A stretch of DNA of 64,000 nucleotides, taken from assembly GCA_013298985.1 (NCBI GenBank), contig JAAFJS010000001.1, positions 1 to 64,000 on the forward strand, in the 5' to 3' direction. The translations under genes were made by a program, and so were the position numbers. The notes beneath the pieces are model-generated. The model worked only from the letters and a program-made list of their open reading frames with translations. It had not been told where the DNA came from and searched no databases. This DNA comes from Cytophagales bacterium (GTDB taxonomy: Bacteria; Bacteroidota; Bacteroidia; Cytophagales; Thermoflexibacteraceae). Below, one piece after another: positions 7,323-16,309 of the stretch; within the stretch, counting starts at the first letter, position 1, and each line of letters opens with the position of its first letter.

Positions 7323-9041
7323 ATGCAAAATCTAAGCGAGCCAGAAATCCAACGCAGAAAAAAAAGAGAAGACCTGATGAAATTGGGTATTGACCCCTAT
7401 CCTGCCGAACTGTATAAGGTAAATGCAACCGCCAAAGACATTCTCCAAAACTATGAACGCAACAAAATAGATTACAAGGACATCTCTATTGCGGGTCGCC
7501 TGATGGGTTTTCGCATCATGGGCAATGCCTCTTTTGCTGAGTTGCAGGACGCTACGGGGCGTATTCAGCTCTACTTTAAGCGCGACGACCTCTGCCCCAC
7601 AGAGGACAAATCGCTGTATAATGATGTTTTCAAAAAGCTACTGGACATTGGCGACATCATAGGTGCAAAAGGCTATGTTTTTACCACCCAAACAGGAGAA
7701 ACTACTATCCATGTAACTGAATTTAAACTACTTAGCAAGGCATTGAAGCCTCTGCCTATCGTCAAAACTGACGAAGAAGGCAAGGTGCATGATGCCGTTA
7801 CAGATGTCGAGTTTCGCTACCGCCAGCGTTATGCTGATTTGGTAGTGAACCCACAAACCAAAGATATTTTCGTTAAGCGCGCCAAAATCATCTCGACCAT
7901 GCGTCGTATTTTTGATGAAAAAGGCTGGCTTGAAGTCGAAACACCCATTTTGCAACCTATTCATGGTGGCGCGGCAGCGCGTCCCTTCAAAACCCATCAC
8001 AATACGCTGGATATGCCTTTGTATATGCGTATCGCTAATGAGTTGTACCTCAAGCGTTTAATAGTAGGTGGTTTTGATGGTGTTTATGAATTTGGCAAAA
8101 TGTTTCGCAACGAGGGCATGGACAGAACGCACAACCCTGAGTTTACCTCGATGGAACTCTACGTTGCCTACAAGGATTACCACTGGATGATGGAGCTTAC
8201 CGAAACCGTTTTTGAAACTGTGGCAATGACCTTGCACGATACCACAGAAGTAAAAGTGGGCGAAAACACCATTCATTTCCGCGCGCCATTTACCAGACTT
8301 TCCATCGTGGGTGCGATTGAAAAATATACAGGTGTAAATATAGAAAGCTATGATGAAACTCAGCTACGCCAACTTTGTCGTGAGTGGAAAATGAACATAG
8401 ACGATTCCATGGGTTTGGGCAAACTGATTGATGAAATTTTTGGTGAAAAAGTAGAGGCAAACCTCATTCAGCCCACATTTATCATCGATTACCCTGTCGA
8501 AATGTCGCCTCTGACCAAAAAACACCGTAGCAAAGCGGGCTTTGTGGAACGTTTTGAGCTTTTTGTGAATGGAAAAGAAGTAGCCAATGCTTATTCAGAG
8601 CTAAACGACCCTATCGACCAGCGCGAACGCTTTGAGGAACAACTCAAACTGGCGGCGCGTGGCGATGAAGAAGCGATGGCGATGGACGAGGACTTTATTC
8701 GGTCGTTGGAGTACGGTATGCCGCCCACTTCGGGTATTGGGATTGGGATAGACCGCCTTACGATGATGATGACCAATAACGCTTCTATCCAAGAAGTCTT
8801 ATTTTTTCCGCAGATGAAGCCTGAACAAAAAACGCAAGTAGCTGAAATCCAAGATTATGTAAAAATAGGTGTTTCCGAAGAAATTGTGCCTATCCTTCAA
8901 AAATTAGGTTTTCTCACGATTGAAGAATTGAAAAAGGCAAATGCCAACAAACTTTTCAATGACTTGGGCGGTATGCGAAAAAAAATGAAATTAGACGTAA
9001 AACTGCCAAGCAAGGAAGAAGTAGAAAAATGGCTGGCGTAA
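7323..9041 (+). CDS. lysS: Lysyl-tRNA synthetase, class II
   Basis: A 572-residue cytosolic enzyme charging tRNA-Lys. The N-terminal OB-fold anticodon-binding part (about residues 55-160, ISIAGRLMGFRIMG) is followed by the class II core. Motif 1 includes FLEVETPIL-like GWLEVETPILQ, motif 2 is FRNEGMDRTHNPEFTSME, and motif 3 is GIGIGIDRLTMMMTN. The C-terminus carries an extra segment after motif 3 (about 70 residues). Such an extension is common in Bacteroidota LysRS and may be a linker or RNA-binding tail. The stop is followed by two strong palindromes before the convergent regulator. Confidence 0.97.
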   Translation: MQNLSEPEIQRRKKREDLMKLGIDPYPAELYKVNATAKDILQNYERNKIDYKDISIAGRLMGFRIMGNASFAELQDATGRIQLYFKRDDLCPTEDKSLYNDVFKKLLDIGDIIGAKGYVFTTQTGETTIHVTEFKLLSKALKPLPIVKTDEEGKVHDAVTDVEFRYRQRYADLVVNPQTKDIFVKRAKIISTMRRIFDEKGWLEVETPILQPIHGGAAARPFKTHHNTLDMPLYMRIANELYLKRLIVGGFDGVYEFGKMFRNEGMDRTHNPEFTSMELYVAYKDYHWMMELTETVFETVAMTLHDTTEVKVGENTIHFRAPFTRLSIVGAIEKYTGVNIESYDETQLRQLCREWKMNIDDSMGLGKLIDEIFGEKVEANLIQPTFIIDYPVEMSPLTKKHRSKAGFVERFELFVNGKEVANAYSELNDPIDQRERFEEQLKLAARGDEEAMAMDEDFIRSLEYGMPPTSGIGIGIDRLTMMMTNNASIQEVLFFPQMKPEQKTQVAEIQDYVKIGVSEEIVPILQKLGFLTIEELKKANANKLFNDLGGMRKKMKLDVKLPSKEEVEKWLA

Positions 9042-9079
9042 GCATAAGGCTATCTACCCCCAAAGGCGAATATTTTAGC

Positions 9080-9174
9080 CTTACCAGTTCCACTGCGGCA
9101 GTGGAACTGGTAAGCTATCCGCAACGAGCCGTTGATTTTGAATGTATTAACAAGCTCACCGTTTTAACGGTGAG
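9080..9174. repeat. Two intergenic palindromes between convergent genes
   Basis: A perfect inverted repeat with 17-base arms (9080-9096 and 9098-9114, one base between them) carries the core TTCCACTGCGGCAGTGGAA. It is followed by a second palindrome with 9-base arms (9155-9163 CTCACCGTT, 9166-9174 AACGGTGAG). The second one resembles the CCCACCGTT/AACGGTGGG hairpin at 62559-62578. They lie between lysS and the convergent response regulator and could act as a bidirectional terminator. The shared core also suggests dispersed REP-like elements. Confidence 0.75.
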
Positions 9175-9211
9175 GGCTTTGGGACAGTTTATTCTGCATT
9201 TTTTGTGCCTG

Positions 9212-10588
9212 CTACAATCCATGCTTTTCCAATCTTCGGTAAAGCGAGGCACGCGTTAGCCCCAGTTCTTTGGCGGCTTTGGAGATATTGCCACCATGCT
9301 TGCTAATTGCTTTTTGAATCACAATTTTTTCTACACTTTCCAAGTTAAAATCCTGAATATCCATTTCTGAACTTTCCTCTTTTTGCAGTAAAAATAAAAA
9401 GTCGCCAGGTTGCAAAATATGGTCATCACTCATAATGACTGCGCGCTCGATGGCGTGCTGTAACTCTCGGATATTGCCAGGCCAGTGGTATTTTTGCAAT
9501 TTTTTCAGCGTGCCTGCCGCCACTGTTTTAGGACTCATTTTATATTTTTCACAATAGGTTTTGATGTAATAATTGGCAAGTAAAGGAATGTCGTCCTCGC
9601 GCTCGCGAAGAGAAGGAACTCTAAGTTCCACAGTATTAATACGATAGAGCAAGTCTTGTCTAAACTCACCATCTTCCACCATATCGTAAAGCGGCATATT
9701 GGTCGCACAAATCAGGCGAATATCTACGGGAATAGACTGATTAGAGCCTACGCGAATAACCTCGCGACGCTGCAAAGTAGTGAGTAATTTGGACTGCAAA
9801 GACATAGACAAGTTGCCAATCTCGTCCAAGAACAGCGTTCCATGATTGGCGGCTTCGAAACGCCCTTCGCGGTCATCTTTGGCATCAGTAAATGCACCTT
9901 TTTTATGTCCAAAAAGTTCACTTTCAAATAGTGTTTCGGTGATTGCGCCCATGTCTGCCCCTACAAAAACCTTATCCTTGCGAAGTGATGCCTGATGCAC
10001 TGCTCTGGCTATCAGCTCTTTACCAGTTCCGTTTTCTCCCAAAATCAATACATTGGCATCAGTGAGGGCAACCTTGCTGATGATGGTAAACAGATTTTGC
10101 ATGGGTTCGCTGTCGCCAATGATACCCACGAAAGGATTTTCTGTACTTCTGCTTTCTTTTCGCCCTTCTTTGGGAGATGCCTGCCCAAACTTGGGTGCTT
10201 TTTTGCTCTGAACGGCATTTTCGAGTGTAGCAATCAGTTTTTCATTTTGCCAAGGCTTCAATACAAAATCCGTTGCGCCTTCTTTGAGTGCGCGCACCGC
10301 CATTTCCACATCTCCATACGCCGTAATCATCACTACCGCAGCAGATGGGTCGCGCTCCAAAATTTGTTCCAGCCAATGGAAGCCTTCCTTGCCCGTAGCG
10401 GTATCTTTGGTAAAGTTCATGTCGAGCAGAATGACATCATATTTTTCTTGGTTGAGCAGGAATGGAATTTTTTGTGGATTGCTTTCCGTTTGTACGAAAT
10501 GCGCGTGTTTTTTTAGTAAAAGCCTTGCCGCCAACAAAATATCTTCGTTGTCGTCAATCACCAATATTTTCCCAAGTTCCTTATTCAT
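9212..10588 (-). CDS. Sigma-54-dependent response regulator (NtrC family)
   Basis: A 458-residue cytoplasmic regulator with three domains. The receiver (about 1-125) has the acidic pair D12-D13 and the phospho-acceptor D56 in VILLDMNF. The AAA+ sigma-54 interaction domain (about 155-385) has Walker A GENGTGKE, Walker B TLFLDEIGNL and an R-finger region. The sigma-54 contacting loop reads GAFTDA instead of the usual GAFTGA. The C-terminal Fis-type helix-turn-helix (about 415-458) reads ISKAAKELGLTRASLYRRLEK. No histidine kinase is next to it, so its signal is unknown. The GAFTDA variant occurs in other Bacteroidota regulators and does not by itself mean loss of function. Confidence 0.93.
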   Translation of the reverse strand: MNKELGKILVIDDNEDILLAARLLLKKHAHFVQTESNPQKIPFLLNQEKYDVILLDMNFTKDTATGKEGFHWLEQILERDPSAAVVMITAYGDVEMAVRALKEGATDFVLKPWQNEKLIATLENAVQSKKAPKFGQASPKEGRKESRSTENPFVGIIGDSEPMQNLFTIISKVALTDANVLILGENGTGKELIARAVHQASLRKDKVFVGADMGAITETLFESELFGHKKGAFTDAKDDREGRFEAANHGTLFLDEIGNLSMSLQSKLLTTLQRREVIRVGSNQSIPVDIRLICATNMPLYDMVEDGEFRQDLLYRINTVELRVPSLREREDDIPLLANYYIKTYCEKYKMSPKTVAAGTLKKLQKYHWPGNIRELQHAIERAVIMSDDHILQPGDFLFLLQKEESSEMDIQDFNLESVEKIVIQKAISKHGGNISKAAKELGLTRASLYRRLEKHGL

Positions 10589-10784
10589 ATTAGGTTGAGT
10601 ATCTATTTTATTTTTTTATTCAAATATAATAAAAAAACCAAAGACAAAATACCTTTGGTTATAAATTAAAAAAAAAGATAATTTAATTTATATGATGTTT
10701 TACTTCTGCAAGCTAATTCCCTGATAGTTAATGGATATTGTAGTGAACAATACCATAGAAAAATAGAGGTTTTGCAGAAAAAAA

Positions 10785-11495
10785 TTAATAAAACTTGGCT
10801 ACATCAGGAATCGTGATTTTTGAACGAGAGTAGAGCAATTTATTTTCTCGTTCAAACTCATTCAGAAGCGAAGTTACCGTCTGGCGGGTTGCACCAATGA
10901 TGTCTGCAATGTCCTGGTGTGTGAGAAAGTTTTTGACAGTGAGTGTGTTTTCTTCTTTTTTGCCGTTTTTTTTCGAGAAATCCAATAAAAAATTCATGAG
11001 CCGAGTTTTTACATCTTTGAAAACCAAGTCGTTATAGCGAATCTGCAAAGTGAGTAATTCCTCACCTACTTTTTTGGTAAAACGCAAAGCAATGCTTGGA
11101 TTTTTTTCTAACACACTTTCAAAATCTTGGGGCAAAAATGAGCAAATAATTGCTTCCTCACTCACCACTTTGGCATATTCGCCGCGTTTGTTTCCATCAT
11201 CACCTATTGCCACCCCAGCAACAGCCTGATTCAGTGTAATATCGCCAAAAACATCTCCTTGTTGCAGAAATGCCTTGACCGATTCATTTCCCTTTTCATC
11301 AGTTTGAATAATTTTGATAATGCCTTTTTTCAAAAAATAAATGCGCTTTACATCATCAAAAAAAATAAATTCATTTTTTCGTGCTTTTTTGAAACCTGTA
11401 ATTACACAAAGCAACTTGATTTCTTTCTCGTCCATCTGAGAAAAAATTTGGTGATTTTTCAAGTACCAATACCTGACATCTCTAATAGTTTCCAT
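10785..11495 (-). CDS. Crp/Fnr-family transcription regulator
   Basis: A 236-residue regulator with an N-terminal cyclic-nucleotide-type beta barrel (about 15-130, including the GDVFGDITL segment) and a C-terminal winged helix-turn-helix (LTHQDIADIIGATRQTVTSLLNEFE, about 185-210). The open frame extends 28 codons further upstream to 11579, overlapping the end of galK. I choose the start at 11495 because a promoter-like pair sits at 11519-11548 with the ideal spacing of 19. No Cys cluster for an iron-sulphur centre is seen, so it is more Crp-like than Fnr-like. The ligand is unknown. The upstream galK is on the same strand. Confidence 0.9.
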   Translation of the reverse strand: METIRDVRYWYLKNHQIFSQMDEKEIKLLCVITGFKKARKNEFIFFDDVKRIYFLKKGIIKIIQTDEKGNESVKAFLQQGDVFGDITLNQAVAGVAIGDDGNKRGEYAKVVSEEAIICSFLPQDFESVLEKNPSIALRFTKKVGEELLTLQIRYNDLVFKDVKTRLMNFLLDFSKKNGKKEENTLTVKNFLTHQDIADIIGATRQTVTSLLNEFERENKLLYSRSKITIPDVAKFY

Positions 11496-11518
11496 GCTTT
11501 TGTGTGAGTTTTGAGTAC

Positions 11519-11548
11519 GAAATATACGCAAAATTTGAAATTTATCAA
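11519..11548 (-). promoter_or_regulatory. Promoter of the Crp/Fnr gene
   Basis: On the minus strand TTG (11548-11546) is followed after exactly 19 bases by TATATTTC (11526-11519), close to the Bacteroidota consensus TTG-N19-TAnnTTTG. It supports the downstream start codon at 11495. Confidence 0.55.
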
Positions 11549-11569
11549 GTTTTTTTGAAATAGAAAAAA

Positions 11570-12727
11570 CTACGCCCACTCACTTGTTCCCCCTGCGATT
11601 TTTACTGTATAGGCTTTCAATTCCATGCCTTTGTAGTCAGAATATGCTTTTTGCGCCTTTTCTATAAAACTGGGAGCTGATTGCGCCCTGACCAGATTAA
11701 TCGTGCAGCCTCCAAAACCGCCACCCATCATTCTCGCACCCAGTACGTCAGCGTCTTTTGCCGCCAGCCCAACTAAAAAGTCGAGTTCGTCGCAACTTAC
11801 CTCATAATCATACTGTAAACCTTGGTGCGAGGCAAACATTTTTCTGCCTACTTCGCCAAGGTCATTCTTTTGTAAGGCTTCACAAACGGCTAAAACTCGT
11901 TGGTTTTCCTGCACAATGAAATGACATCTTTTCCAAGTAGTTTCGTCAAATTCATTTTTGTACTTTTCCAATATTTCTATCGTCGCGTCGCGCAGGCTCA
12001 GGATAGTAGGTTCATACTTTTTCAAAATGTGTACGCCTTCTTCACACTCCTTTCTGCGGGTGTTGTATTCGGACGAGGCAAGCGAATGATGTACGCCTGT
12101 ATCCAGCAAAACAAGCTGGTAATCGTGGAGATTGAGGGGGAAATATTGAAAATCCAAACTTCTACAATCCAACAAAATCACGTGGTTTTCTTTACCAAAA
12201 GTATTGGCAAACTGGTCCATGATGCCACACTGCACGCCCACAAACTGATTTTCTGCTTTTTGGCAGAGTTTTACCAAGTCGAGCTTGGTAAGATTAAAGC
12301 CAAAGAGTTGATTCAGGGCAAATGCCAAACCACATTCTACGGCGGCAGAAGACGATAAGCCCGCGCCTTTGGGGATTTCCCCTCCAAAAATACAATCAAA
12401 GCTGGGAACAGTAAAGCCAAGTTGCTGAAATTGCTCAACGACTCCCATCAAGTAATTTGTCCAAGAATTTTGGATTTGAGGCGTAAGTGTTTGATTATCA
12501 ATTTCAATATAAGTGTCAAAATTATAAGCAAAAAGGCGAAAACGACCTGCTTCGTTAGGGGCTACGGCAAAGATAATTTCCTTGTCAATAGCAGCAGGCA
12601 ATACAAAGCCCATGTTGTAATCTGTATGCTCGCCTATGAGGTTAATGCGTGCAGGTGAACGGACGAGCAAAGGTTGCTGTCCAAAAAGGGTAGTAAATTT
12701 TTCGTGTATTGCTTCTGATAATGACAT
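11570..12727 (-). CDS. galK: Galactokinase
   Basis: A 385-residue GHMP kinase that phosphorylates galactose at C1 in the Leloir pathway. The galactokinase signature SPARINLIGEHTDYN begins at about residue 24. The ATP loop PKGAGLSSSAAVECG lies at about 115-129, and the third motif GGGFGGCTINL near residue 345. Length is typical. No other gal genes are adjacent. The next gene on the same strand is the Crp/Fnr regulator, about 75 bases downstream, which might respond to carbon status. That link is only suggested by position. Confidence 0.96.
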   Translation of the reverse strand: MSLSEAIHEKFTTLFGQQPLLVRSPARINLIGEHTDYNMGFVLPAAIDKEIIFAVAPNEAGRFRLFAYNFDTYIEIDNQTLTPQIQNSWTNYLMGVVEQFQQLGFTVPSFDCIFGGEIPKGAGLSSSAAVECGLAFALNQLFGFNLTKLDLVKLCQKAENQFVGVQCGIMDQFANTFGKENHVILLDCRSLDFQYFPLNLHDYQLVLLDTGVHHSLASSEYNTRRKECEEGVHILKKYEPTILSLRDATIEILEKYKNEFDETTWKRCHFIVQENQRVLAVCEALQKNDLGEVGRKMFASHQGLQYDYEVSCDELDFLVGLAAKDADVLGARMMGGGFGGCTINLVRAQSAPSFIEKAQKAYSDYKGMELKAYTVKIAGGTSEWA

Positions 12728-12751
12728 TTCAAAAATTGTATTTTACTAAGA

Positions 12752-13201
12752 TTAGTTGCTACGTTTAAACCCAACAGAAATGTAGCCACATAAATCTTTT
12801 TTTTTGTCTTTTTCGCGAAAAATATAGTTGAAATAATACATTCCTGTTTTTTCACATTTGATAATAAATCCGTCTTGGTAGCGGAGGGTTACTTTGTTGT
12901 AGGACGAGGCAATGACATTTCCATTATTGACCAAATTTAATACAATTCCATCATGCAAAATATTGCCATCTCCGCCAATCACCGAAAACTTGACGCAATA
13001 AGTAGAGCCTTCACTCATCACCAAAGCCCCCGTAGCAGGCTCTCCGCCGCGTTTCATCATAGGAAATGTTTTGGCATAGGTATAATCGCGCGTGATTTTG
13101 GCAATCGATTTTCGCTGCAAGCTATCACAAGTCGAGCCAGATTGTGCAAAAACAAAAGAACTAATGAATGATAAAAAAATGATTAAAAAGGGCTTCCTCA
13201 T
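12752..13201 (-). CDS. Secreted hypothetical protein
   Basis: A 149-residue protein with a clear Sec signal peptide (hydrophobic FLIIFLSFISSFVFAQ, cleavage expected after FAQ or before it). The mature part is about 130 residues, beta-rich, with four Cys (in STCDS, YCVKF, IKCEK and LCGY) that could form two disulphides. I do not recognise a family. It lies 24 bases upstream of galK on the same strand, so co-transcription is possible, but no functional link is visible. Confidence 0.7.
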   Translation of the reverse strand: MRKPFLIIFLSFISSFVFAQSGSTCDSLQRKSIAKITRDYTYAKTFPMMKRGGEPATGALVMSEGSTYCVKFSVIGGDGNILHDGIVLNLVNNGNVIASSYNKVTLRYQDGFIIKCEKTGMYYFNYIFREKDKKKDLCGYISVGFKRSN

Positions 13202-13509
13202 ATCAAATGTAGGTGTTTTATTAGTTTGTATGCTAAGATAAAAAATAGTAAGAGATTTTGCAAGTAATACTACACACTATCAACAAAAAAAGGCTTGTAA
13301 AGTTTTCTCAGGTATTCTCGATAATCAATTTAGAAGACTTTATGCCTATTTTCTTACATCTCCACCATTCTGCGTATGTGCCAGTGAAAAAAACTTCTCA
13401 AACCCCAAGCAAGGCTCAGTTTTTAGTCTTGTTTTTATCTGCTACCCTGTCCATTTTGAGGAAAAAAAACTTTCTGCTAAGATTTATTATTTTTCAAAAA
13501 ATTTATCTA

Positions 13510-13517
13510 TATCTTTG
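13510..13517 (+). promoter_or_regulatory. Promoter -7 box of the FtsB-like gene
   Basis: TATCTTTG fits TAnnTTTG and ends 16 bases before the ATG at 13534. No good TTG is found 19-21 bases upstream. Confidence 0.45.
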
Positions 13518-13533
13518 TAAAAATCACTGAATT

Positions 13534-13836
13534 ATGAAAGACAAGTTAAAGTTTTTATTGAACAAGTTTAATAATTTTTATCTCCTTTTTGGGGCGGTTT
13601 TTATAATATGGATGCTCTTTTTTGATAGCAATGATGCCTACGACCAATATTTGCTACACAAAAAAATAGCCCAACTGGAGGACGACAAGCAGTTTTACCA
13701 ACAAAATATTGGCGAACTGAAAAAAGAAATGAAAGAATTGCAAGCAAGCCCCAAGCAATTGGAAAAGTTTGCTCGCGAAAAGTACAAAATGAAAAAGCCC
13801 AAAGAAGATGTTTTCGTGATTGTAACAGAGAAATAA
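13534..13836 (+). CDS. FtsB/DivIC-family septum formation initiator
   Basis: A 100-residue bitopic membrane protein. A short cytoplasmic N-terminus precedes one transmembrane helix (about residues 14-33, FYLLFGAVFIIWMLFF). A periplasmic coiled coil follows (about 44-75, with QLEDDKQFYQQNIGELKKEMKE-like heptads) and a conserved end (LEKFAREKYKMKKPKEDVF). This is the architecture and the C-terminal motif of FtsB/DivIC, which bridges FtsL and FtsQ in the divisome. It stands alone, 150 bases before lspA. In many Bacteroidota this gene lies near enolase, which is not the case here. Confidence 0.9.
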   Translation: MKDKLKFLLNKFNNFYLLFGAVFIIWMLFFDSNDAYDQYLLHKKIAQLEDDKQFYQQNIGELKKEMKELQASPKQLEKFAREKYKMKKPKEDVFVIVTEK

Positions 13837-13944
13837 TCGTTGTTTTTTCTCATAGCGTGTTATTTCAATGATCAATTGTCCTACATCTTTTCAAAAAAAA
13901 TGTTAAGCATTGGCAACTTCGTGATTTATCTGCTTCGAACTATT

Positions 13945-13952
13945 TATCTTTG
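13945..13952 (+). promoter_or_regulatory. Promoter -7 box of lspA
   Basis: TATCTTTG matches TAnnTTTG and ends 35 bases before the chosen ATG at 13988. The -33 region is not clear. Confidence 0.45.
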
Positions 13953-13987
13953 TGAGATTAATACATTGAAAAATCTATTTGTTGCGA

Positions 13988-14683
13988 ATGAAATATTTTA
14001 AATACTATTTGCTTGCCCTTGCGGTGATTGCTATAGACCAAGCTGTTAAGTTAGCGGTGCATACGAATATGGAAATGGGCATGATGGGCGAGGTGCCTGT
14101 ATTTGGTGATTGGTTCAAACTGCATTACACAACCAACCCAGGCATGGCTTTTGGCTTGGAATTTGGCTCGGCTTATGGCAAGCTGGGGCTAACGCTTTTT
14201 CGCCTGCTGGCAATGTCAGGCATTGCTTATTTTCTCTATACGGCAGCACGCAAAGAGATTCATGCTCAGGGCTTTCTGTGGAGTGTTGCCTTGATTTTGG
14301 GCGGCGCGATTGGCAATGTGATGGACAGCACTTTTTATGGTTTTTTCTTGGATAATGCTCCTTTTACAGAAACTCCACCACCGTTTTATCCTTGGTTTCA
14401 TGGGCAGGTGATAGATATGTTTTACTTAGATATTTGGGAAGGGCAAGTGCCTGAAAGCGTTCCTTTGATAGGTGGAAATTACTATTCTCTTTGGCCTATT
14501 TTCAATGTGGCTGATGCTTCTATTTTTACTGGTGTAGCAATTATCCTCCTATTTCAGCGCAAATTTTTTCCTATTCACCATGAGGAAAAGCAAGCAGAAA
14601 CGACAACAAGAGCAAAAATTTCTACGGATTTGGAAGACCAAAACCCTTCTATGGAAGTCAATGATAAGCCAATCACAAGTTAA
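13988..14683 (+). CDS. lspA: Lipoprotein signal peptidase (signal peptidase II)
   Basis: A 231-residue inner-membrane aspartic protease that removes signal peptides from lipidated prolipoproteins. The open frame can begin at a TTG at 13979, but ATG 13988 gives the usual charged start (MKYFKYY). The catalytic Asp residues sit in GAIGNVMDS and FNVADASI, and the family motifs IDQAVK and NPGMAFG are present. Four membrane helices are visible. A long loop before the second Asp (NAPFTETPPPFYPWF and beyond) is usual in Bacteroidota. The last 40 residues are hydrophilic. The window encodes many lipoproteins that would need it. Confidence 0.96.
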   Translation: MKYFKYYLLALAVIAIDQAVKLAVHTNMEMGMMGEVPVFGDWFKLHYTTNPGMAFGLEFGSAYGKLGLTLFRLLAMSGIAYFLYTAARKEIHAQGFLWSVALILGGAIGNVMDSTFYGFFLDNAPFTETPPPFYPWFHGQVIDMFYLDIWEGQVPESVPLIGGNYYSLWPIFNVADASIFTGVAIILLFQRKFFPIHHEEKQAETTTRAKISTDLEDQNPSMEVNDKPITS

Positions 14684-14696
14684 GTTTTTCTAATCC

Positions 14697-15470
14697 TTAC
14701 CATTTAAGTTTCTCCTTATTCAAAAATGCGGCAATACCCTGTTTGCAGTCCTCAAAAGCGCGTGCTTTGGCGTTTGTGGTCGCGCCGTAGGTCAGTGCCT
14801 CAGCCAATTCCATGCTCTGGACGGTAGCTATCATTTGCTTGGTGGTGGTCATTGCTTGTCCCGAATTGGTTTCGCACAGGCGCAATGCAAACTCAGTGGT
14901 ACTGCTCAATAATTCATTTTCAGGAACTAATTTATTGACAAAGCCAAATTCCTTTGCCTTGTTTGCCTCTATCAAATCACCAGAAAGCAATAGCTCTTTT
15001 GCCCTTGCCTCACCTATTTTGCGAATCAAAAAAGTCATGACAATGGCGGGGACAAAGCCTATCTTGACTTCCGAATAACCAAACATGGCTTCTGGTACAC
15101 TAAAAACGAAATCGCAAACGGTTATCAGCCCACACCCACCCGCGATGGCATGACCCTGCACAGCCGCAATCACCACTTTTGGGTGGGTATAAATTTGCAA
15201 ATACAAATCTTTGAGGTAGGTCGAGTCCTCTATGTTTTCCTCAAAAGTATATTGTTGGAGGGATTGGAGGTAGGCTAAGTCTGCTCCCGCGCAGAATACT
15301 TTTCCTGCGGATTGGAGGATAATGACCTTGACCAAATCGTCCTTTTCGGCATTGGAAAAAGCCTCTTTGAGTTCGCTGACCAAGCCTCTGTTGAAAGCGT
15401 TGCGCTTTTCAGGGCGATTAAGGGTGATGTAGGCTATTCGATTGCTTACCTCATAATTGATTTGTGGCAT
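14697..15470 (-). CDS. Enoyl-CoA hydratase/isomerase family protein
   Basis: A 257-residue crotonase-fold enzyme. The CoA-binding oxyanion motif is visible at KVFCAGADLAYL (about 57-68) and the second one at AIAGGCGLITVCDFVF (about 107-122). The catalytic Glu expected at the end of the second helix region lies in GYSEVKIGFVPA. It resembles methylglutaconyl-CoA or short-chain enoyl-CoA hydratases, but the substrate is not decidable. It converges with lspA with a 13-base gap. The next genes upstream are unrelated. Confidence 0.92.
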   Translation of the reverse strand: MPQINYEVSNRIAYITLNRPEKRNAFNRGLVSELKEAFSNAEKDDLVKVIILQSAGKVFCAGADLAYLQSLQQYTFEENIEDSTYLKDLYLQIYTHPKVVIAAVQGHAIAGGCGLITVCDFVFSVPEAMFGYSEVKIGFVPAIVMTFLIRKIGEARAKELLLSGDLIEANKAKEFGFVNKLVPENELLSSTTEFALRLCETNSGQAMTTTKQMIATVQSMELAEALTYGATTNAKARAFEDCKQGIAAFLNKEKLKW

Positions 15471-15489
15471 ATATTTATTGCTTTTTTTC

Positions 15490-16260
15490 TTAGAAACTAA
15501 ACCCTCCGCTTATGGTGAAAAACTGGTGTCCGAGCCGTTCCGTCGCGGGGACAAGCGCACCAGAGCTACGGATAAAAAAATATTCTATTTTCATCTGCTG
15601 GGACTTGACCCCAATGCTCAAATGTACTGAACGTGAATAAGATAGCATGAGCCTGATGCCTAAGTTTGCCTGCACCATGAAGCCACCCCAGTTTGCCCCC
15701 GTTTGATTTTCTTTCCACCCCAAGCTATGCCCCAAACGCAGTGCAAGTAGTGGTCTGACGCGCTGGCGAACAAAGTCAGCACGCAAATCTACAAAAAGAG
15801 GTAACAATTTGGCAGTTTCGTAGTAATCATAACCCGTTCCGAAGCCAATATAAAAAGTGGGAGCTACCAAATAGCCACGCGAAATGCTCATGCAGTAGGC
15901 TTTGAGGTTATTCTTATAATTCCCGACGCGCGTGCTTACCTCGCCTGTGCCGCTTGTATAGCTCAGTTCTGCGACCGTAACGAAGCCTTTGGACTTAAAA
16001 ATGGTATCTTGGGGACTTCTTATATTTGCCTCTATTTTCTGTTTCCTAATTTGGCTTACCTCGTCCATGCGGATAGTGATGGGTGTGCCTGCACTACTTA
16101 CAAACTCGATTTGTTGGTTTTCGATATTGGCGATTTTCCCTTTGAGGATTTTTCCATTTTTGAGGTAAATGACATCTTCGTAGTTATCTTGGGCATAACT
16201 AATTGAAAAACAAAAGATTAAAATTAAAATAATTAATCCCCCAATTCGTATTTTAGCCAT
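15490..16260 (-). CDS. Putative outer-membrane beta-barrel protein
   Basis: A 256-residue protein. I choose the ATG at 16260, because it gives a proper signal peptide (RIGGLIILILIFCFSISYAQ). The longer frame to 16407 has no signal. After the signal comes a short domain (YEDVIYLKNGKILKGKIANIE, about 28-75) of the kind found before many Bacteroidota surface proteins, in which a KNG..KG.I..I unit recurs. The rest (about 95-256) alternates aromatic and polar residues and ends in F (ISGGFSF), which fits a small outer-membrane barrel. Function unknown. It lies 50 bases downstream of the ATP-grasp fusion on the same strand. Confidence 0.7.
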   Translation of the reverse strand: MAKIRIGGLIILILIFCFSISYAQDNYEDVIYLKNGKILKGKIANIENQQIEFVSSAGTPITIRMDEVSQIRKQKIEANIRSPQDTIFKSKGFVTVAELSYTSGTGEVSTRVGNYKNNLKAYCMSISRGYLVAPTFYIGFGTGYDYYETAKLLPLFVDLRADFVRQRVRPLLALRLGHSLGWKENQTGANWGGFMVQANLGIRLMLSYSRSVHLSIGVKSQQMKIEYFFIRSSGALVPATERLGHQFFTISGGFSF

Positions 16261-16309
16261 ATTTTGGTACTGGTGAAAGGGTAATATTTTTTTGAGATAT
16301 TTTATAGGC

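Noticed and set aside
9029..9259. Open frame of 76 codons over the end of lysS and the palindromes
   Set aside because: It runs through the inverted repeats and overlaps the response regulator end; no coding character or start signal.
13258..13530. Open frame of 90 codons before the FtsB-like gene
   Set aside because: The sequence covers the likely promoter (13510-13517), has no family resemblance, and its composition is that of AT-rich intergenic DNA.
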